The notes under the pieces are model-generated. The model ran no database searches. It was not told the DNA's origin and worked only from the letters and a program-made list of their open reading frames with translations. The translations under genes and the position numbers were made by a program. From Lutjanus erythropterus (lineage: Eukaryota; Chordata; Actinopteri; Lutjaniformes; Lutjanidae): a stretch of DNA of 64,000 nucleotides. Location of the stretch: NCBI GenBank assembly GCA_020091685.1, contig CM034595.1:11770525-11834524 (forward strand), in the 5' to 3' direction. This document shows, piece after piece, positions 23,886 through 35,761 of this stretch (positions within the stretch are counted from its first letter, which is position 1; the number at the start of each line of letters is the position of its first letter).

Positions 23886-25099
23886 AGATATCTGTGTACC
23901 AGACAGACTTGCATTCCTGAGACAAAACATGAAACATTCTAATTTGAGGGGCACTGAGGCCACGTCAACACATGGTCTAATTATAAATCAGGCACTGATA
24001 TATCAGGCCTATACATCAGGCACTTATTTAAGTTATTAAAAGTTGTCATTACTCATTAATTCTCCGACTGTAAGAAAATAAAACTTGTCTCTTTCCCACC
24101 GTGCCCTGCTGTAGTCTGCCCTGCTGTTCCTTTCTGTCCATGCTTTCAGTTGTAAACTCGGCAACTGCTGCTGCTTTTATTGCTGCTCCTCTGAGCTTGA
24201 TTATCACTTTGGAGACTGGAGACGGAGTGGATGGATGAGCTATTTTATTGTCATATTGCAAGCGGTGCGGCTGCTGTTGACTCTTCACGGCTCTGGCTTC
24301 AATGGAGGGACACACACCGGTCAGCAACTAACCAGAACAAGCTGTTTTCCATCGCCTCTGCCCAGGCCAGCACATCATTATTTTGTTTGGATGCAGGCCC
24401 TGTCACATGTGTATCACACTCTCTGGATGTTTCATCTCCACTATAGCCGCTGGTGCGCTTTCTTCCACTGCCTAGAGAGTTCGTTGTTTGTGATGAAATG
24501 CTCCCGTTACACAAAAGGGGTCATCAGGTGTATGAATAATAAAATATTACTGGTGTTTGTTTTTGCAGGCTGGAGATATTTTGACAGCGGATACCTCATT
24601 TGATTTGACAAACAAGGGACTGGCTGAGTGCGATATTGCAGTTTTATCTGGCCTAGATCAACAAGATGTCATGCTGACTCAAACAGTAGGTCTGACATCA
24701 GACTGAAGACTCTAAATAGACAGGACTCAATATCAACACACTGTAGGAGCATCAGTATTCAATTAACATGAAATAATATCATAATAACATCAAAGAGCAG
24801 GCAAGAACATAAAAACACTGCTTTACCTTTAAGGCAGAAGTACAGCACATTGGTTTGCGTCAGAGGAGTGTTTTTTTTACTATGGAGCAGGGTGAAGTGG
24901 TTATAACAACAGAGAGACATAAGGGTGAGGAGACTGTCTCATTCAGCTCAGACTATGAGATCCATGTGGACGAAACCAAGACCATGTGAAAGAGTATGGA
25001 TCATAGGAGGAAGATGCAATGGAAAATATTATGTGTCCTCAGTCAAAACAATGTGCATAACTTTATGTTTTCATAAAAGAACAATGTCAAAATCATGCT
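23886..25099. other. Intergenic sequence, no recognised feature
   Basis: Frames at 24231-24603 are open for up to 122 codons but overlap on three frames and have no recognisable motif. No repeats were identified. Confidence 0.4.
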
Positions 25100-25298
25100 T
25101 TAAAGGTCCAGTGTGTAGGATTTTAGGGGATACATTGCCAGAAAATGGCATAAATGGAACATAAAATTCTTAAGTGTGTTTGAAGTAGTGTATAATCACC
25201 TGAAAATAAAAACTGTCTTTTTGTTGCCTTAGAATGAGCCCTTTGTATCGACAGATGGTGCTGGTCTTCATCTACAGCAGCCACCATCCTTTAGGCTC
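25100..25298. mobile_element. MITE family A, copy 2, 3' part missing
   Basis: It starts at TTAA (25100-25103) then aggtccagtgtgtaggattt, the cleanest left terminus in the window. 'tgccagaaaatggcataaat', 'gtgtataatcacctgaaaat' and 'cttagaatgagccctttgta' follow in order. It ends at the TTAA where the next element begins. Confidence 0.75.
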
Positions 25299-25711
25299 TT
25301 AAAAAAGGCCCACCTAAAAGAATCAATATCAGGTTAAATGTACTTTAAATTTGGTATATTTTAATGCCTTTACCTTTCTGTCAGAAAGACTTTTCCAACA
25401 GGAAGCCTGTGTTATGTGTTAATATCACTCTCTCTCTTCTACCTTGCAGAACACAGGAGGTGCTGGTCTACCACTGTCTCAATCTGTTGGTACGTTTGTG
25501 TTATTGTATGATTTTGGCAAATCCAAACTCAACTTTTAAAACACCAAAGTCACATAGTGTGGTTAAGCGAGAGACAGCAACATTTGGCTTATATAACAGC
25601 AGTTTCCCGACAGAAAAGGCAGTCTGATGAAACAGTAAAGTAGTAAAAAACATTCTCAATATATCATACACTTAAATTCATATTGATTTTTTTAGATGGG
25701 CCTTCTTTTAA
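25299..25711. mobile_element. TTAA-flanked TIR element (family D) with long inverted repeats
   Basis: The left end is TTAA then aaaaggcccacctaaaag. The right end, read in reverse complement, is TTAA then aagaaggcccatctaaaa. The match extends inwards through 'aatcaatat' on both sides, giving inverted repeats of roughly 33 bp with few differences. Total length is about 413 bp. The interior has a short open frame of no recognised identity (25364-25627). The TTAA borders again suggest a piggyBac-type target choice. Confidence 0.7.
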
Positions 25712-25880
25712 AGGACCAATGTGTAGGATTCTGTGACAACTAAAGTGCCAAGCGTGCCAAGGCAGTGTTTAGTTTGTCCATTCCTCTGGACTACTGTGAA
25801 AAAAATGGAGTTGAATTTATATGAATATTATGATCCATTTCTGCCAATAAATCTTCCCAAATGTTACACACTTAACCTTG
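25708..25880. mobile_element. MITE family A, copy 3, reverse orientation, internally deleted
   Basis: It starts at the TTAA shared with element D (25708-25711), then aggaccaatgtgtaggattc. 'gtccattcctctggactact', 'atatgaatattatgatccat' and 'tctgccaataaatcttccca' follow, the reverse-strand order of family A. It ends in 'aatgttacacacttaacctt'. It is only about 170 bp, against about 390 bp for the longest copy (which itself holds an insertion). Confidence 0.65.
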
Positions 25881-25886
25881 AAGTTG

Positions 25887-26094
25887 CGGGACGCTTCTAT
25901 AGCTCAGTTGGTAGAGCATGTGCCCCATGTACTGAGGCTGTCAGTCCTCTGCAGCGGCCGCCACTTCCATTCCTACATGTGGCCCTTTGCTGCGTGTCAT
26001 CCCCTGTCTCTATCCTCTTTCCTGTCTACTCTGCAGCTGTCCCTATCCACTAAAGGCAAAAAAGAGCCCCTAGAATAATAGTTTAAAAAAAAAA
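25887..26094 (+). mobile_element. tRNA-derived SINE with perfect target-site duplication
   Basis: The head contains an RNA polymerase III A-box (tagctcagttggtagagc, about 25900-25917), as in a tRNA gene, with a degraded B-box region. The middle has 'catgtggccctttgctgcgt', 'gtcatcccctgtctctatcc' and 'ctaaaggcaaaaaag', the usual body and 3' part of an abundant fish SINE. It ends in an A-rich tail (26085-26094). The 10-bp sequence cttgaagttg occurs immediately before (25877-25886) and after (26095-26104), a perfect target-site duplication. It inserted at the edge of MITE copy A3, so it is younger than that copy. It is not a functional tRNA gene. Confidence 0.85.
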
Positions 26095-26104
26095 CTTGAA
26101 GTTG

Positions 26105-26295
26105 TTAAAATATCTTTTACTGATGACTCTCCATAGCAGTACATTGCTTAGCTTCCGTGCTGGTACTCCTCTCTGCTTCTCCAAACTAGGGGTGTGTCGC
26201 CCAGCATCTACTGTAAGTAATACACTGACTATGTATATGTGTACCTCATCGTATTGCACACAACCCAACTTCAAATAATCCAAACTAGTCCTTTA
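26105..26295. mobile_element. Right part of another MITE ('aactagtcctttaa' end)
   Basis: The word order 'actctccatagcagtacatt', 'gcttagcttccgtgctggta', 'ccaaactaggggtgtgtcgc', 'actgtaagtaatacactgac', 'ccaaactagtcctttaac' matches the terminal part of a common fish MITE that ends '...aaactatccctttaa'. The left end is missing, replaced by copy A3 and the SINE. Confidence 0.5.
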
Positions 26296-27102
26296 ACAAT
26301 TGATGATTAATAGTAAAGAAATCACAATATCTAAATTACTATAAATAGATTTTTAAAAAAGCAAAAAAAACATGCAATTCTCTTTAAAAGTATGATGACA
26401 ATCTGTTTTCCTCTTCCACATAAAACTGAAATTAATGAATGAACAAAAGGTTAGAGGACCAATTTTTCCAGGCACATGTTGTAACATCAAAATCATTTCA
26501 TCTTAATCATGATGTGACTAATGAATAATTGTCCATGCTGCTTTCAACATGACAGCATCTGATTATCTCGAAATCCAGAGTGCTCGACTTTGTTGGTCAC
26601 AAGAGGCTAAATGCCCCTGTTTCTATGACTCACTTCCTAACATCGTCACAAATTCATGACGCTGGCTATGTCAGTCAACACCAGAGCACTGCTGGTGACA
26701 CAGGACGTCACTCAGGGAGTCAAAGATCAAGAGACGGGAATTAATAAGTGCTGCCTCGTATCGGAGAAGGGCAACCCATGGCTCGACACCGTCAGCCACA
26801 GATCAGCCCTTATGACGTCTGTTTATGCGCATGAATCACAGTACTGTGGCATATCGTACAGTAGAAAGTCAGCCCTCTGGAGAGTCTGAAATATCCTTGA
26901 ACTCTGGGAAGAGAGAACAGATCAGTCAATGTGCTCATGGAGGAGCCAAAGCTTGTAGGAGGATTTGTTTTTTAGGTAATTAAAGCTGCAATAGTAACAG
27001 AGTGGGGAAAGGGAGAGAAAAAGATTTAACACATGGGAATCTAGCTTTGTCCACAGGCGTAAACATCAGTGTGTAACTGGTGCATTAGGTGCCCACCATT
27101 TA
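26296..27102. other. Intergenic sequence, no recognised feature
   Basis: The stretch 26640-26900 is GC-balanced and repeat-free, with a 77-codon frame of no recognised identity. Nothing else was seen. Confidence 0.35.
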
Positions 27103-27367
27103 TTAAAGCTTACAGATCCACTGTGTAAGATTTACAGGTATTTATTGGCAGAATATGGCAAAGAGGAATATAACATTCATTAGTATGATTTTATTAGTGT
27201 ATAATAACATGAACATAAGAATGACTGTGTTTTTGTAACCTTAGAATGAGCCCTTTCTATGTACAGAGGGCACTGGTCATTACACACTATAATGGGAGGG
27301 TGAGATGAGGTGTTTGCAACCTGCAAGCTCACCGCAAGATGACACTAAATCCTACGCAGTGGTCCTT
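27103..27367. mobile_element. MITE family A, copy 4, both termini present
   Basis: It starts at TTAA (27103-27106). The left terminus is agatccactgtgtaagattt and the right terminus is taaatcctacgcagtggtcc, an inverted pair. The interior has tggcagaatatggcaaagag, gtgtataataacatgaacat, aaccttagaatgagcccttt and tttgcaacctgcaagctcac. At about 265 bp it lacks the middle 'gccatgtttctacagtagcc' block seen in copies 1 and 5. Confidence 0.75.
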
Positions 27368-29745
27368 CGGATCCCTAAACTTCTCTATGGTAGTTCTTAT
27401 CAATATGGATGTCATATTTTTGTTCCCCCCTTTTGTATGATAGTAAGAGAACCTGTTTCAGTACATTTCAGTTTAACTGTCATTGACACAATATGTGCAA
27501 GATGTACACAAGAAAATCCATTTGCACTGTGGCCAATCACAGTTATGTTACTCTGCAGGCTTTGTCCCAATGTGTTCACTGTTGACTGAGAGACATTTTT
27601 GCCCCGAGTTAAGCCAGGGTCACCCATGCACGAATTCAGAAATGTGACCACAAATTTGTATAATTTCTTCCCTTCCAGTTCATCTTTGGTGACGTTTAAG
27701 AGGGCAGAGTCACAGCCTCAACCAAGAGGAAAGACATGTGTGTGTTGTTTGCCTCAACAGACGATGACCTCTTCCCCTGCGATCGTGCATGTGTGACCAG
27801 GCCATCAAGTCCCTCAGACTAGGTTTCTCCCCAGGTGACTTCCTCAAACAAGCTCGATCAATCAAATTCTTTAGGGCAGATTACAGAGGCTCAAATTCTA
27901 AGACTGAGAATGTAAGTGTCACATGGCCAAAGAAGAATCTCTGCCTGGGATGCTTGAAATCTAATCTGATTTTGTACAAGATTTCTTCTTTCGCATCGCT
28001 CAGGGTGAATGCAGCAGTGAACCACAGAGATGTTATGGACCTGACAAGAGAAGAGAGGAGAGCTCAGAGGTTATTTTTATCGTCACTCTTGCCTCTCAAT
28101 CTGTCTGCAGCAGCGACCCACGGAGGAGCCGACCACGCTTGACTGTTTATTGCGTGCTAATTTGACTCTCTGTCCATGTTGACTTCTGACTGGAGGAGAA
28201 CCGTATTGTACAAAGTAATTTTATGAACAACCAAAGAGGAGTCTCTTTAGCTACTAAACGACACACTATGTTTTGGCTATCTAGTCGCTAACTTTAGTGC
28301 TGGCAGATAGTATTGGTTTATCTTAGTTTTTTCAGAAAATAGTTGCCTGTTATGACAGGAAACAAGGTTGATGAGACCTGCGAAAGGGAACCGAAACAAA
28401 GTCACTCACTGTAAAACAAAAACAATAAGCTGAAAGAAAATAAAAAACTCTGTAAAGCTGAGAGGAAATGCAGTGTTGTGTGAAAATGCTCTGTGGGTTC
28501 GTCACTGTGACAGGCCACTTCCACACGTAGTTATTTGATCTACGTTTCATATGAAAATTTGATCAGTGGAGCTTTAAAAGAATTATAAAAGGGATCAAGA
28601 ACTACTGGACAGAAAATTATACGTTGAAAAAATAAATCCACCGAATATATATTCAGAATATTTTTATCAGGGTGTAGGATTGCATTAAAATCATGTCTGG
28701 TACAACACCACGGACAAATATAAGTAATCATCGTATCATCTCCTTGGACTGCATTTGTCTTGAATCCCACTGGAAGTTTGGACTACATTTGTGGCAACAT
28801 AAATCATCATTCCCTTCCACATACTGTCCATCTGTAAAGTCTGCAGTGCAACATTTTGGTCGGAATCCATGGAAAAACATCAATAGTAATTAGGGGTTAC
28901 ATCAGCATGGGGTGGATGTCGTTTTCCTTCACATGGGAACCCAATTTATGGTCGAATTCTGAGGTTGAAATCACAGAGAAAGTGAAGGCGCAGCTGTCAT
29001 TCTGGTTCAGCCGGGATGGCATGGACAGAACGAGGAACACACAGGGAGGTACGTACTTGCGGTTTTGCTATAGCGTTGTCTTGGGCTGCTGCCTGCATAC
29101 TTGATCATAGCCGGAGGGCCGAGAAGTTCAAGGTCCATTTCGAACACTGTGTGTGGGAAGAGCTACTGTCGGCGGGTACGTTTGAGGCAGGTTATTACGA
29201 TGAAATGAGGGTTTACTTCATGTTTGGACCTGCATGCCTCGTAACACAAGTATAATATACAGAAGACGCAGCGCATAGTTGATGCATATAGTAGAATGCA
29301 AAACAGGAAAAGAGAGCTATATAAAGTTTCATATGATATAATCTTGGGATCTTGGGAATAGGGTTAAATGATAGGGTGCATTTCTGCGTAGAGGAGGGAA
29401 GATGACACCAAAATCTCTCGTGATATAGTGCCATGCTATAGTTTCCACTCATCCAAACATCTTCCGAAACTGATGAGCCAAAGACGACTCATACATGTAC
29501 CTTTGCTACATCTTTGGAGGAAAATAATATGCTGAACTCCGGGGGCGTGGTGAGCTGTGTGTAGGTCAGTGTCCACACCAGTGGCACTGTGATTATGACT
29601 GACCTGAGTAAATATTTTACGTGGCAAAAATGGGAATTAAGGATGAAAAGAGGATAAAAAAAACAACAGATGTGTAATTACATCAGTGCTATGCACTTTG
29701 AAGCAATATCAGTGTTGCTGGTGAGGTCATATAAGGACATGTGGT
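27368..29745. other. Intergenic sequence, no gene supported
   Basis: Several frames of 60-117 codons lie on both strands (for example 27789-28142 and 28856-29255). None shows a domain, a splice context or a recognisable match. The stretch 28850-29240 has a richer GC and CpG content than its surroundings and could be an old unclassified element. Confidence 0.35.
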
Positions 29746-30351
29746 CACTGTAAAAAAAAACATACAGAAATTTCATGAAATCAACTCTTTTCTCATTAAC
29801 TTAAAGGAGCAATATGTAACAACTGCAGATCCAAAAATGAGCACTCCAGTCCTGGAAGTGGGTCAGAGCCTTAAACTGTATATTTAATAGGTTGAAAGCC
29901 TTTTTAATAGACAGTCAGTGGTTGAAGCGAGTTGTTTCCCCCATCCCTTCTTCCCCAGACTTTAGGAAGCTCAGGCAGGCTGCAGGAACAACAAGCTGAT
30001 CAGCTGTTTTGTTACTGTCAGTTGTCTGTCAATGCAAAGCAAAGCCTGTTATTAAAATATCAAAAAAAAAAAAAACAAGGAGGAAGTTAAATTTGTTTGC
30101 AGTGTTCATCAGTGTGACTGAAGAGTTGTTGGTTCAACTAAATATTTTAAGCTTCTTGAACATGTTTTCTCAAGTCCAACTAAATTAGTATCTGTTAATT
30201 TAACTAGAAACATTTATTTGTTCCGAATCATTCCAAAATAACCTCAGCTAACAAAATTTTAAGGCAGCTCAGACATGAACTTTTTTAAGTTATAACAAAT
30301 ATTTTATTTTTACAGTGCTGTGGCACACTATATTTTATTTTTACAGTGCTG
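29746..30351. mobile_element. TIR element 'cactgtaaaaaa' (family C, copy 1) hosting a family-B MITE
   Basis: The left end cactgtaaaaaaaaacatac and the right end tatttttacagtgctgtgg are inverted. This terminus is frequent in fish MITEs. Inside, at 29801-29804, a TTAA precedes aggagcaatatgtaacaact, the start of MITE family B. The family-B right end is not recognisable and was probably lost near 30060, where a poly(A) run occurs. Family-C words such as 'ttggttcaactaaatatttt' follow it. Confidence 0.55.
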
Positions 30352-30362
30352 TAGGACACCAC
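30301..30362. repeat. 31-bp tandem duplication at the end of element C
   Basis: The stretch attttatttttacagtgctg starting at 30301 recurs at 30332, with 'tggcacac' and 'taggacac' after each. This doubles the element's terminal sequence. Confidence 0.75.
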
Positions 30363-32884
30363 TACTAGCACAGAATGGTGCTTTTCCAGGTCTCACAATG
30401 TGAAATGGGATGAGCAATGCACAGGCACAAAGTGTGTGGAAGTAATGGCTCTCCAAACATCTGTGAACTAACAACCAGAGTCTTGCAGCATCCAGTAAGA
30501 GAACAGCAAAAATGAAATACCGTCTTCATATCTTTCTCCAATTGATCTCAGGGTGAAAGGCTTCCTGTGGGACGAGAAAGTAGAGGGCGATGCCGTGTCT
30601 CGCAGGCCGTCTGGTGAGTAATAGGAATGAGTGATACAGAGTGAGTCATAATACCTGCTGCAACTATATTTGAGTCCTGTTATTCTGTGTCAATTCCCTA
30701 AAATACGATAAGGGTGAATTAGTTTTAAAAACATGGGCATTATGATATATACTGCATCCAGACAAGACTGATTTGACATAAGGAATTTCTGATTTATGCA
30801 TACACCGATGCTAATTTGATAATAACGAATCAAGCTGCAATTTGGGGCTGAAGCTAGAGAGTTTATAAGACAGGGATCTGGCATCTGTGGTTTCAGATTT
30901 TCCTCTGTCGCTGTCTTTAATTTGTGACCTCACAGGTTAATCATCTTGCCAAGGTTTGATGTTGAATTGTAGGTTTTTCAGAGCGAGTTTATCTTCAGCT
31001 CTGACACTGTACGCTCCTCTGCTCCTCCAGCTGGAAGGAGCAGTGCACAGATCCAGATCTCAGCTACGAATTCTCACAAACCTGCAGTACAGTGCTGGAT
31101 TCTTTCCTGGATCCTACCTGTGCTCTCAATCAGAGCAGCCGCTTGGCGTGCAGCTCGCTGGAATGTGGTGAGAATCAATTAAGGGAAACTTCAGGGAGAG
31201 TTTTCAGCGAGGGAGGCACACACAAATCTATGTGAAGGTCAAGGAAAGAAACTATAAAACTAAATCATACAGTAAGTTCAAAAATATTTTCACATTATCC
31301 TCTCAGCTGGTGGTAAAGACTGAGTTCTGAGAATGCTTGAAAGCTGTATTTTTCTTTCCCTGCTTTAATGAATAAAGTATTTTAGGATATCAGGTTCTGC
31401 AAATAGGCTCTAGATTATTGCTGGGAAAGTGCTGATGTCATGAAAATCAAACTATCAATCATAATGCACATACACAAACTTTTTGAGTGTGTGTGTGGTC
31501 CCTCCTTAGGTGCATTTGAATGTGTGTGTGTGCTGGATCAAAATAACTTGCATTTTCATGTAATTTCCTGTCAACGATAAGAGGAAGTTTGAAGACGAGC
31601 AGAGGACGGAGGATGAGAGAGTGGACAGACAAAGCACCGGGTTGAAAATGCAGAGTGGCTCAGCTGTATTTAGCCATGTGTCAAACAGGGACAGTGGAGA
31701 TGAGAAACAGCCTTCAGTGCAAGTAACCCTGGTGAATGGGTGGATAAACACACAAACACAAAGACACAACATGAATAAAGTGAAAGTCAGACAGAGAGGA
31801 TGAGTGGGAGTTACAGAAAAGAAAGACGCCAATGGGTTTCATTCATGAAACACTGTCAGTGTGTAACTACATACAAAAGGGACTTTAATTACCGTGAGAA
31901 AACATAATGGCACCATCTTAGAGAAGGCATATATTGACTTAAGACCATACTGAAGAAGAGGAACTTAAGTGACGTGAAAAATTATGTAATAGTACCAATG
32001 ATTTCTTCACTAGCAGTGGCTTCACAGCAATGTCAGTAGAGTATCATGCTCCAGAAGGAACAATACCAATCAGTTTCTGTAGCGATGCAAATTACCAAGT
32101 TGACATTCTACTTATTTCAAGCCAACGCTTCTTGTTGAGGAGGCACTGATCTGTCACAGGGGGTAGCAGGAATAGCACAGGTGTTCCTGATAGAAAGGAT
32201 GACTGTTCTATTCAAGTGTTCCAGGAAGCCATGGCAGTGAGACACAAAGGCAACAATCTAGTGTTTTAATAGCTTCAGTTTGATGTCCTCTATGTAAATA
32301 GCGTCCTCTGACTGTCCAGCTGCCAAGATCCTGATGAGAAAGGAGAGGAGTTGATCGTGTTCATCAGGGTTGCCTTTAACTATTGCCATGCTCTGGCAGA
32401 AATTAAGCTTAATGAGCAGCAATGATTTGTGTACCGAATTACCGCCTTAGTCGGGGACAGTAAACAGTCCTGCACTCAGTGCCAGAGAAAGGTCTGGCTC
32501 CACACGTCTTTCTGCCTGGTTTTGTATTTCTCTAAACCAATCACAATTGCCCTGGGCAGCGCTGAGACCAGGACACGCCGCCAGTGAGCTTGTAAAATAG
32601 TGTCGGGGGGAGCGGGGCATCAGGAGGCGAGCTCTGACAGTGTAATGGCAAAATTCCTGGAAAAGAAAAGAAAAGCTAACAATTAGTGACCAAGGGGCAA
32701 ATTTGTCACTTTCATGTAGGCAAGTAACTCGGAAGTGGTTATTGTTTCCTGCAGGACTTTGAAAATGCAGATAATGGTTTGGTGTATGCTGCCAGAGACA
32801 TGTGTCCAATGACATCTGGTGAGTCAGACTACTTACTGTAGGACAGTACTGTCGTGGGTGGTGGAGTTTGTATATAGGGATAGG
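30352..32884. other. Intergenic sequence, no gene supported
   Basis: There is no transposon signature between about 30480 and 31250, and no exon-like structure. Frames of 60-122 codons (for example minus strand 32447-32815) are unrecognised and overlap frames on the other strand. Confidence 0.4.
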
Positions 32885-33392
32885 AACTGATAATATTTAT
32901 TGATCTAAAGTTTTAAATGGGCTGGCACCACCGTATCTGTCCAAACTCTTACAACTTCACACTCAAGTCAGAGTAACGAGATGATCTAACCAGTTACTCC
33001 TGGATGTTCCAAGATCCAGATGCAAAAACAGAAGCGACCGAGTCTTTGCAGTGGATGCCCCTAATTTATGGAATGACTTGCCTTTACATATAAGAGCTGC
33101 TCAGGCCACAGAAACATATACATCACTGCTTAAGACCAGTCTTGTGTCTCTGGCGCTCAGTTCAGGCTGAGTTAGTCACCTGTGCTGCATCCTTCTTGCA
33201 TCCTTCAGGTATGAATGTGTATATATACATATATATGTAGGTGTATGTATATATGTGTGTATGTATGTCTATGTGTTCATATACATATAGGTATATATTT
33301 TTGTTTTTGTTTTGTATTTTAAGCTTGCAAAGCACTTTGGTCAACCATTTTTGTTTTAAATGTGCTATATAAATAAAATTGACATGGACACT
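32885..33392 (+). mobile_element. LINE C-terminus and 3' UTR (L2-like group)
   Basis: Frames translate to FKVLNGLAPPYLSKLLQL, then DRVFAVDAPNLWNDLPLHI and TYTSLLKTSL. This is the usual C-terminal series 'NGLAPxYLSDLL...D.AFxVxAPxLWNxLPxxIR...FKxxLKTxL' of fish LINEs. A TA/TG-rich UTR (33221-33302) and the tail 'ttgcaaagcactttggtcaa', 'aaatgtgctatataaataaa' follow, ending in attgacatgg. That tail is typical of the group. It is a 5'-truncated, dead copy. Confidence 0.75.
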
Positions 33393-34813
33393 GATACCAG
33401 TGCCAATTAGTCTACTTTTTTATTGATTCCCTTATTGATCGATTGATTGATTTTTTTATGTGGGACAAAAAGTAGACCTATAAAAGTTTTCAACATCTGC
33501 AACTGTTTTATTATCTTAAAGTCTGAACACATGTAAAAACACATTGAGAAACAGTAGTGAGAAAGGCATGTTAGTGACTCATCTTTTAAAATGGATGAAA
33601 TGAGAGTATAATTGTACAGCATTTGTTTTAAATTTAGATTTTCTTAGTCAAGGAAAAAAAATCAGCCAAGCCTGCCTGCGTGGTGCTAATGTTTTTTTAA
33701 CACAGGATATCTATTCTTGGTAATAAACGCGCTGGGAAGCAGAGGTTGCCTGTTCACAGGGTGTGAAATACATGGCATTCCTGGAAAGTAAGCCCTTGTT
33801 GTGTAGAGGGATGTTTTTTCACATTGGTAGTGTTTCCACCTTTGCTAGAAATATTCATTTTACAACCATTACAACTGGCAATGTTGTAATCTTTCTTCAT
33901 CAAATGGTGTCATGCTTTGGACCGTTTCTTTCTCCCCACTATGACGTCTTCTTGTTGAAAGTTTCCAGCAGCGTAGATGCATGACTTTGAAATCACTGTT
34001 TTGCAATGTGCAAATGTCGGGAAAGCACGCTAGTATCGATAAAAGACACAGTTCCTTAGTCCTCAACTGGAATGGTTCTCAACTGTATTCCCCAGTCGTA
34101 CATGCAGCCCGAAGGGCGCCAAGACCTCTGTGAGTCAGTGATCTCGCTGTGACAAATTTCTAGTAGCGTTCCTTTCTCTGCTGTTGTTAGCTGTCATTTC
34201 AGTGTCAAATCAATGCAGTTTCATCGATGTGCCTTTCCAGGGAGATCATCAGAGGTCTCGCTCCGCATCACATGCATCCAGATCTTCAGGCAGACTGTTT
34301 TTCCACCACCAGTGTCTTCATGCCATCGCGGGATATTCTTGTGCAAACAACCCCCTTAAAATGACATGTCACGTCTCTGCAACTATTCCTGCTGTGCACA
34401 CTATGTCAAATAAATCCATTTAATTACTCTCCTTCTTTCAATTAGTCTCCCCTGACTGAAATACTATCATTAATAGCTGCGATGAATCATAGTAATTGCT
34501 GGAACAGAACTAGTCATGGTTCCACATGTGCCTTTTCTGCTTTGACTGTCAGTAAATCGGATTCCTTTTTGGGACGATAATTAAATCTGAGTGCTCTGGC
34601 TAGCTTGGCTATCGAGATTTAGGTAAGCGAGATTTGGAAAGCAAAATGTCATGTGCTATAAAGTACAAGACACAGAGGACGAGCCAACATTTGACAACAC
34701 ACCCAGCTCTCTACAAATACTGGAATCCTGAGAACTTGAAATCTGTGGTTGTCATAACAAAATAAACAGCCCTGAGATTTAATGATTACAAATGAGCGTT
34801 ATTTGATTGTGAC

Positions 34814-34859
<46 letters not shown>

Positions 34860-35761
34860 CCAGGATTCTTTTGCATTGGGGATTTGTAGCTAATGTGATG
34901 ATGAGACTTGGCTCTCTCTTCAGATATTTGTCTATTTCGCTTTGGGGGAAACATAACAGCAGTTCCCACAAGACATTGTAAGGTATCATAGTCTCTAATA
35001 ACCAGTGATCATGCTACAGTAAACTGAACATGCAAGAAGTATTAATTTCTTCATGGGGCAGCTGACTAGTGGCTTTAATTTTTTTTTTTTTTTTTGAATT
35101 TATCATGTTAATCTGACGATATATTGCAACAATGGCCATTTCCACTTTAAAGTTTTTACAATTAAATTTGTTGCAATAATGTAATCATATTACATAATGT
35201 ACATATTACAGTGACAATGCAGATATGTATTACCTCAGAAAAACACATGCAACAGATGTAATGTATATAAGACATCCAGCTGAAACTAATTTGCAGAGCC
35301 CGACCCTTGTTAGATATTGAATTCAATTCACAAATTCTCATCTGCTTCTATTTTCATTCTTTCAGCACTTACAGCTTTGAACTGGTGAGCTTTGCTTTGC
35401 CTGGTTGATTCAATTTCACATCATGACAAACAAGCTGTACACAAGTGGTATTAATACCAATCAGCCCAGCTGGCGAGCATCTCCAGAGACACTGAACTTA
35501 TCTTTCTGTGGCATCTTTGTTGGGTTGGGGACACCTTGAGGGTTCACTGAAATCCATGAATAATTCCCCTCAGAGAGGAGCTGGTTGTACGGATATGATC
35601 GCAGGGACAGCGTGTCTTCTGCTTTTGTTCTTGCTTGGAGTGAATACTGGACTACAACATTTGCAATTCTTGTTCCTGCAGGAAAAATGCAAAAAAGTAA
35701 CATCTGGCCTGAGAGTGGTGCCAGAGAAACTGTAATATGATTAGCATGCATAGATGGTATA
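33393..35761. other. Intergenic sequence with simple repeats
   Basis: No gene is supported. It contains a GT/GA compound microsatellite at 34814-34859 and a poly(T) run at about 35080-35095. TAAT-rich words occur between 34420 and 34620 (tttaattact, tcaattagtc, cattaatagc, gtaattgctg). They might be regulatory, but nothing more can be said. Confidence 0.4.
34814..34859. repeat. Compound (GT)n(GA)n microsatellite
   Basis: About 19 bp of GT followed by about 28 bp of GA, uninterrupted. The GA half is a polypurine tract. Confidence 0.95.

Noticed and set aside
25887-25960. Possible tRNA gene (A-box tagctcagttggtagagc)
   Set aside because: The B-box and acceptor stem are degraded. The body, A-rich tail and target duplication show it is a tRNA-derived SINE.
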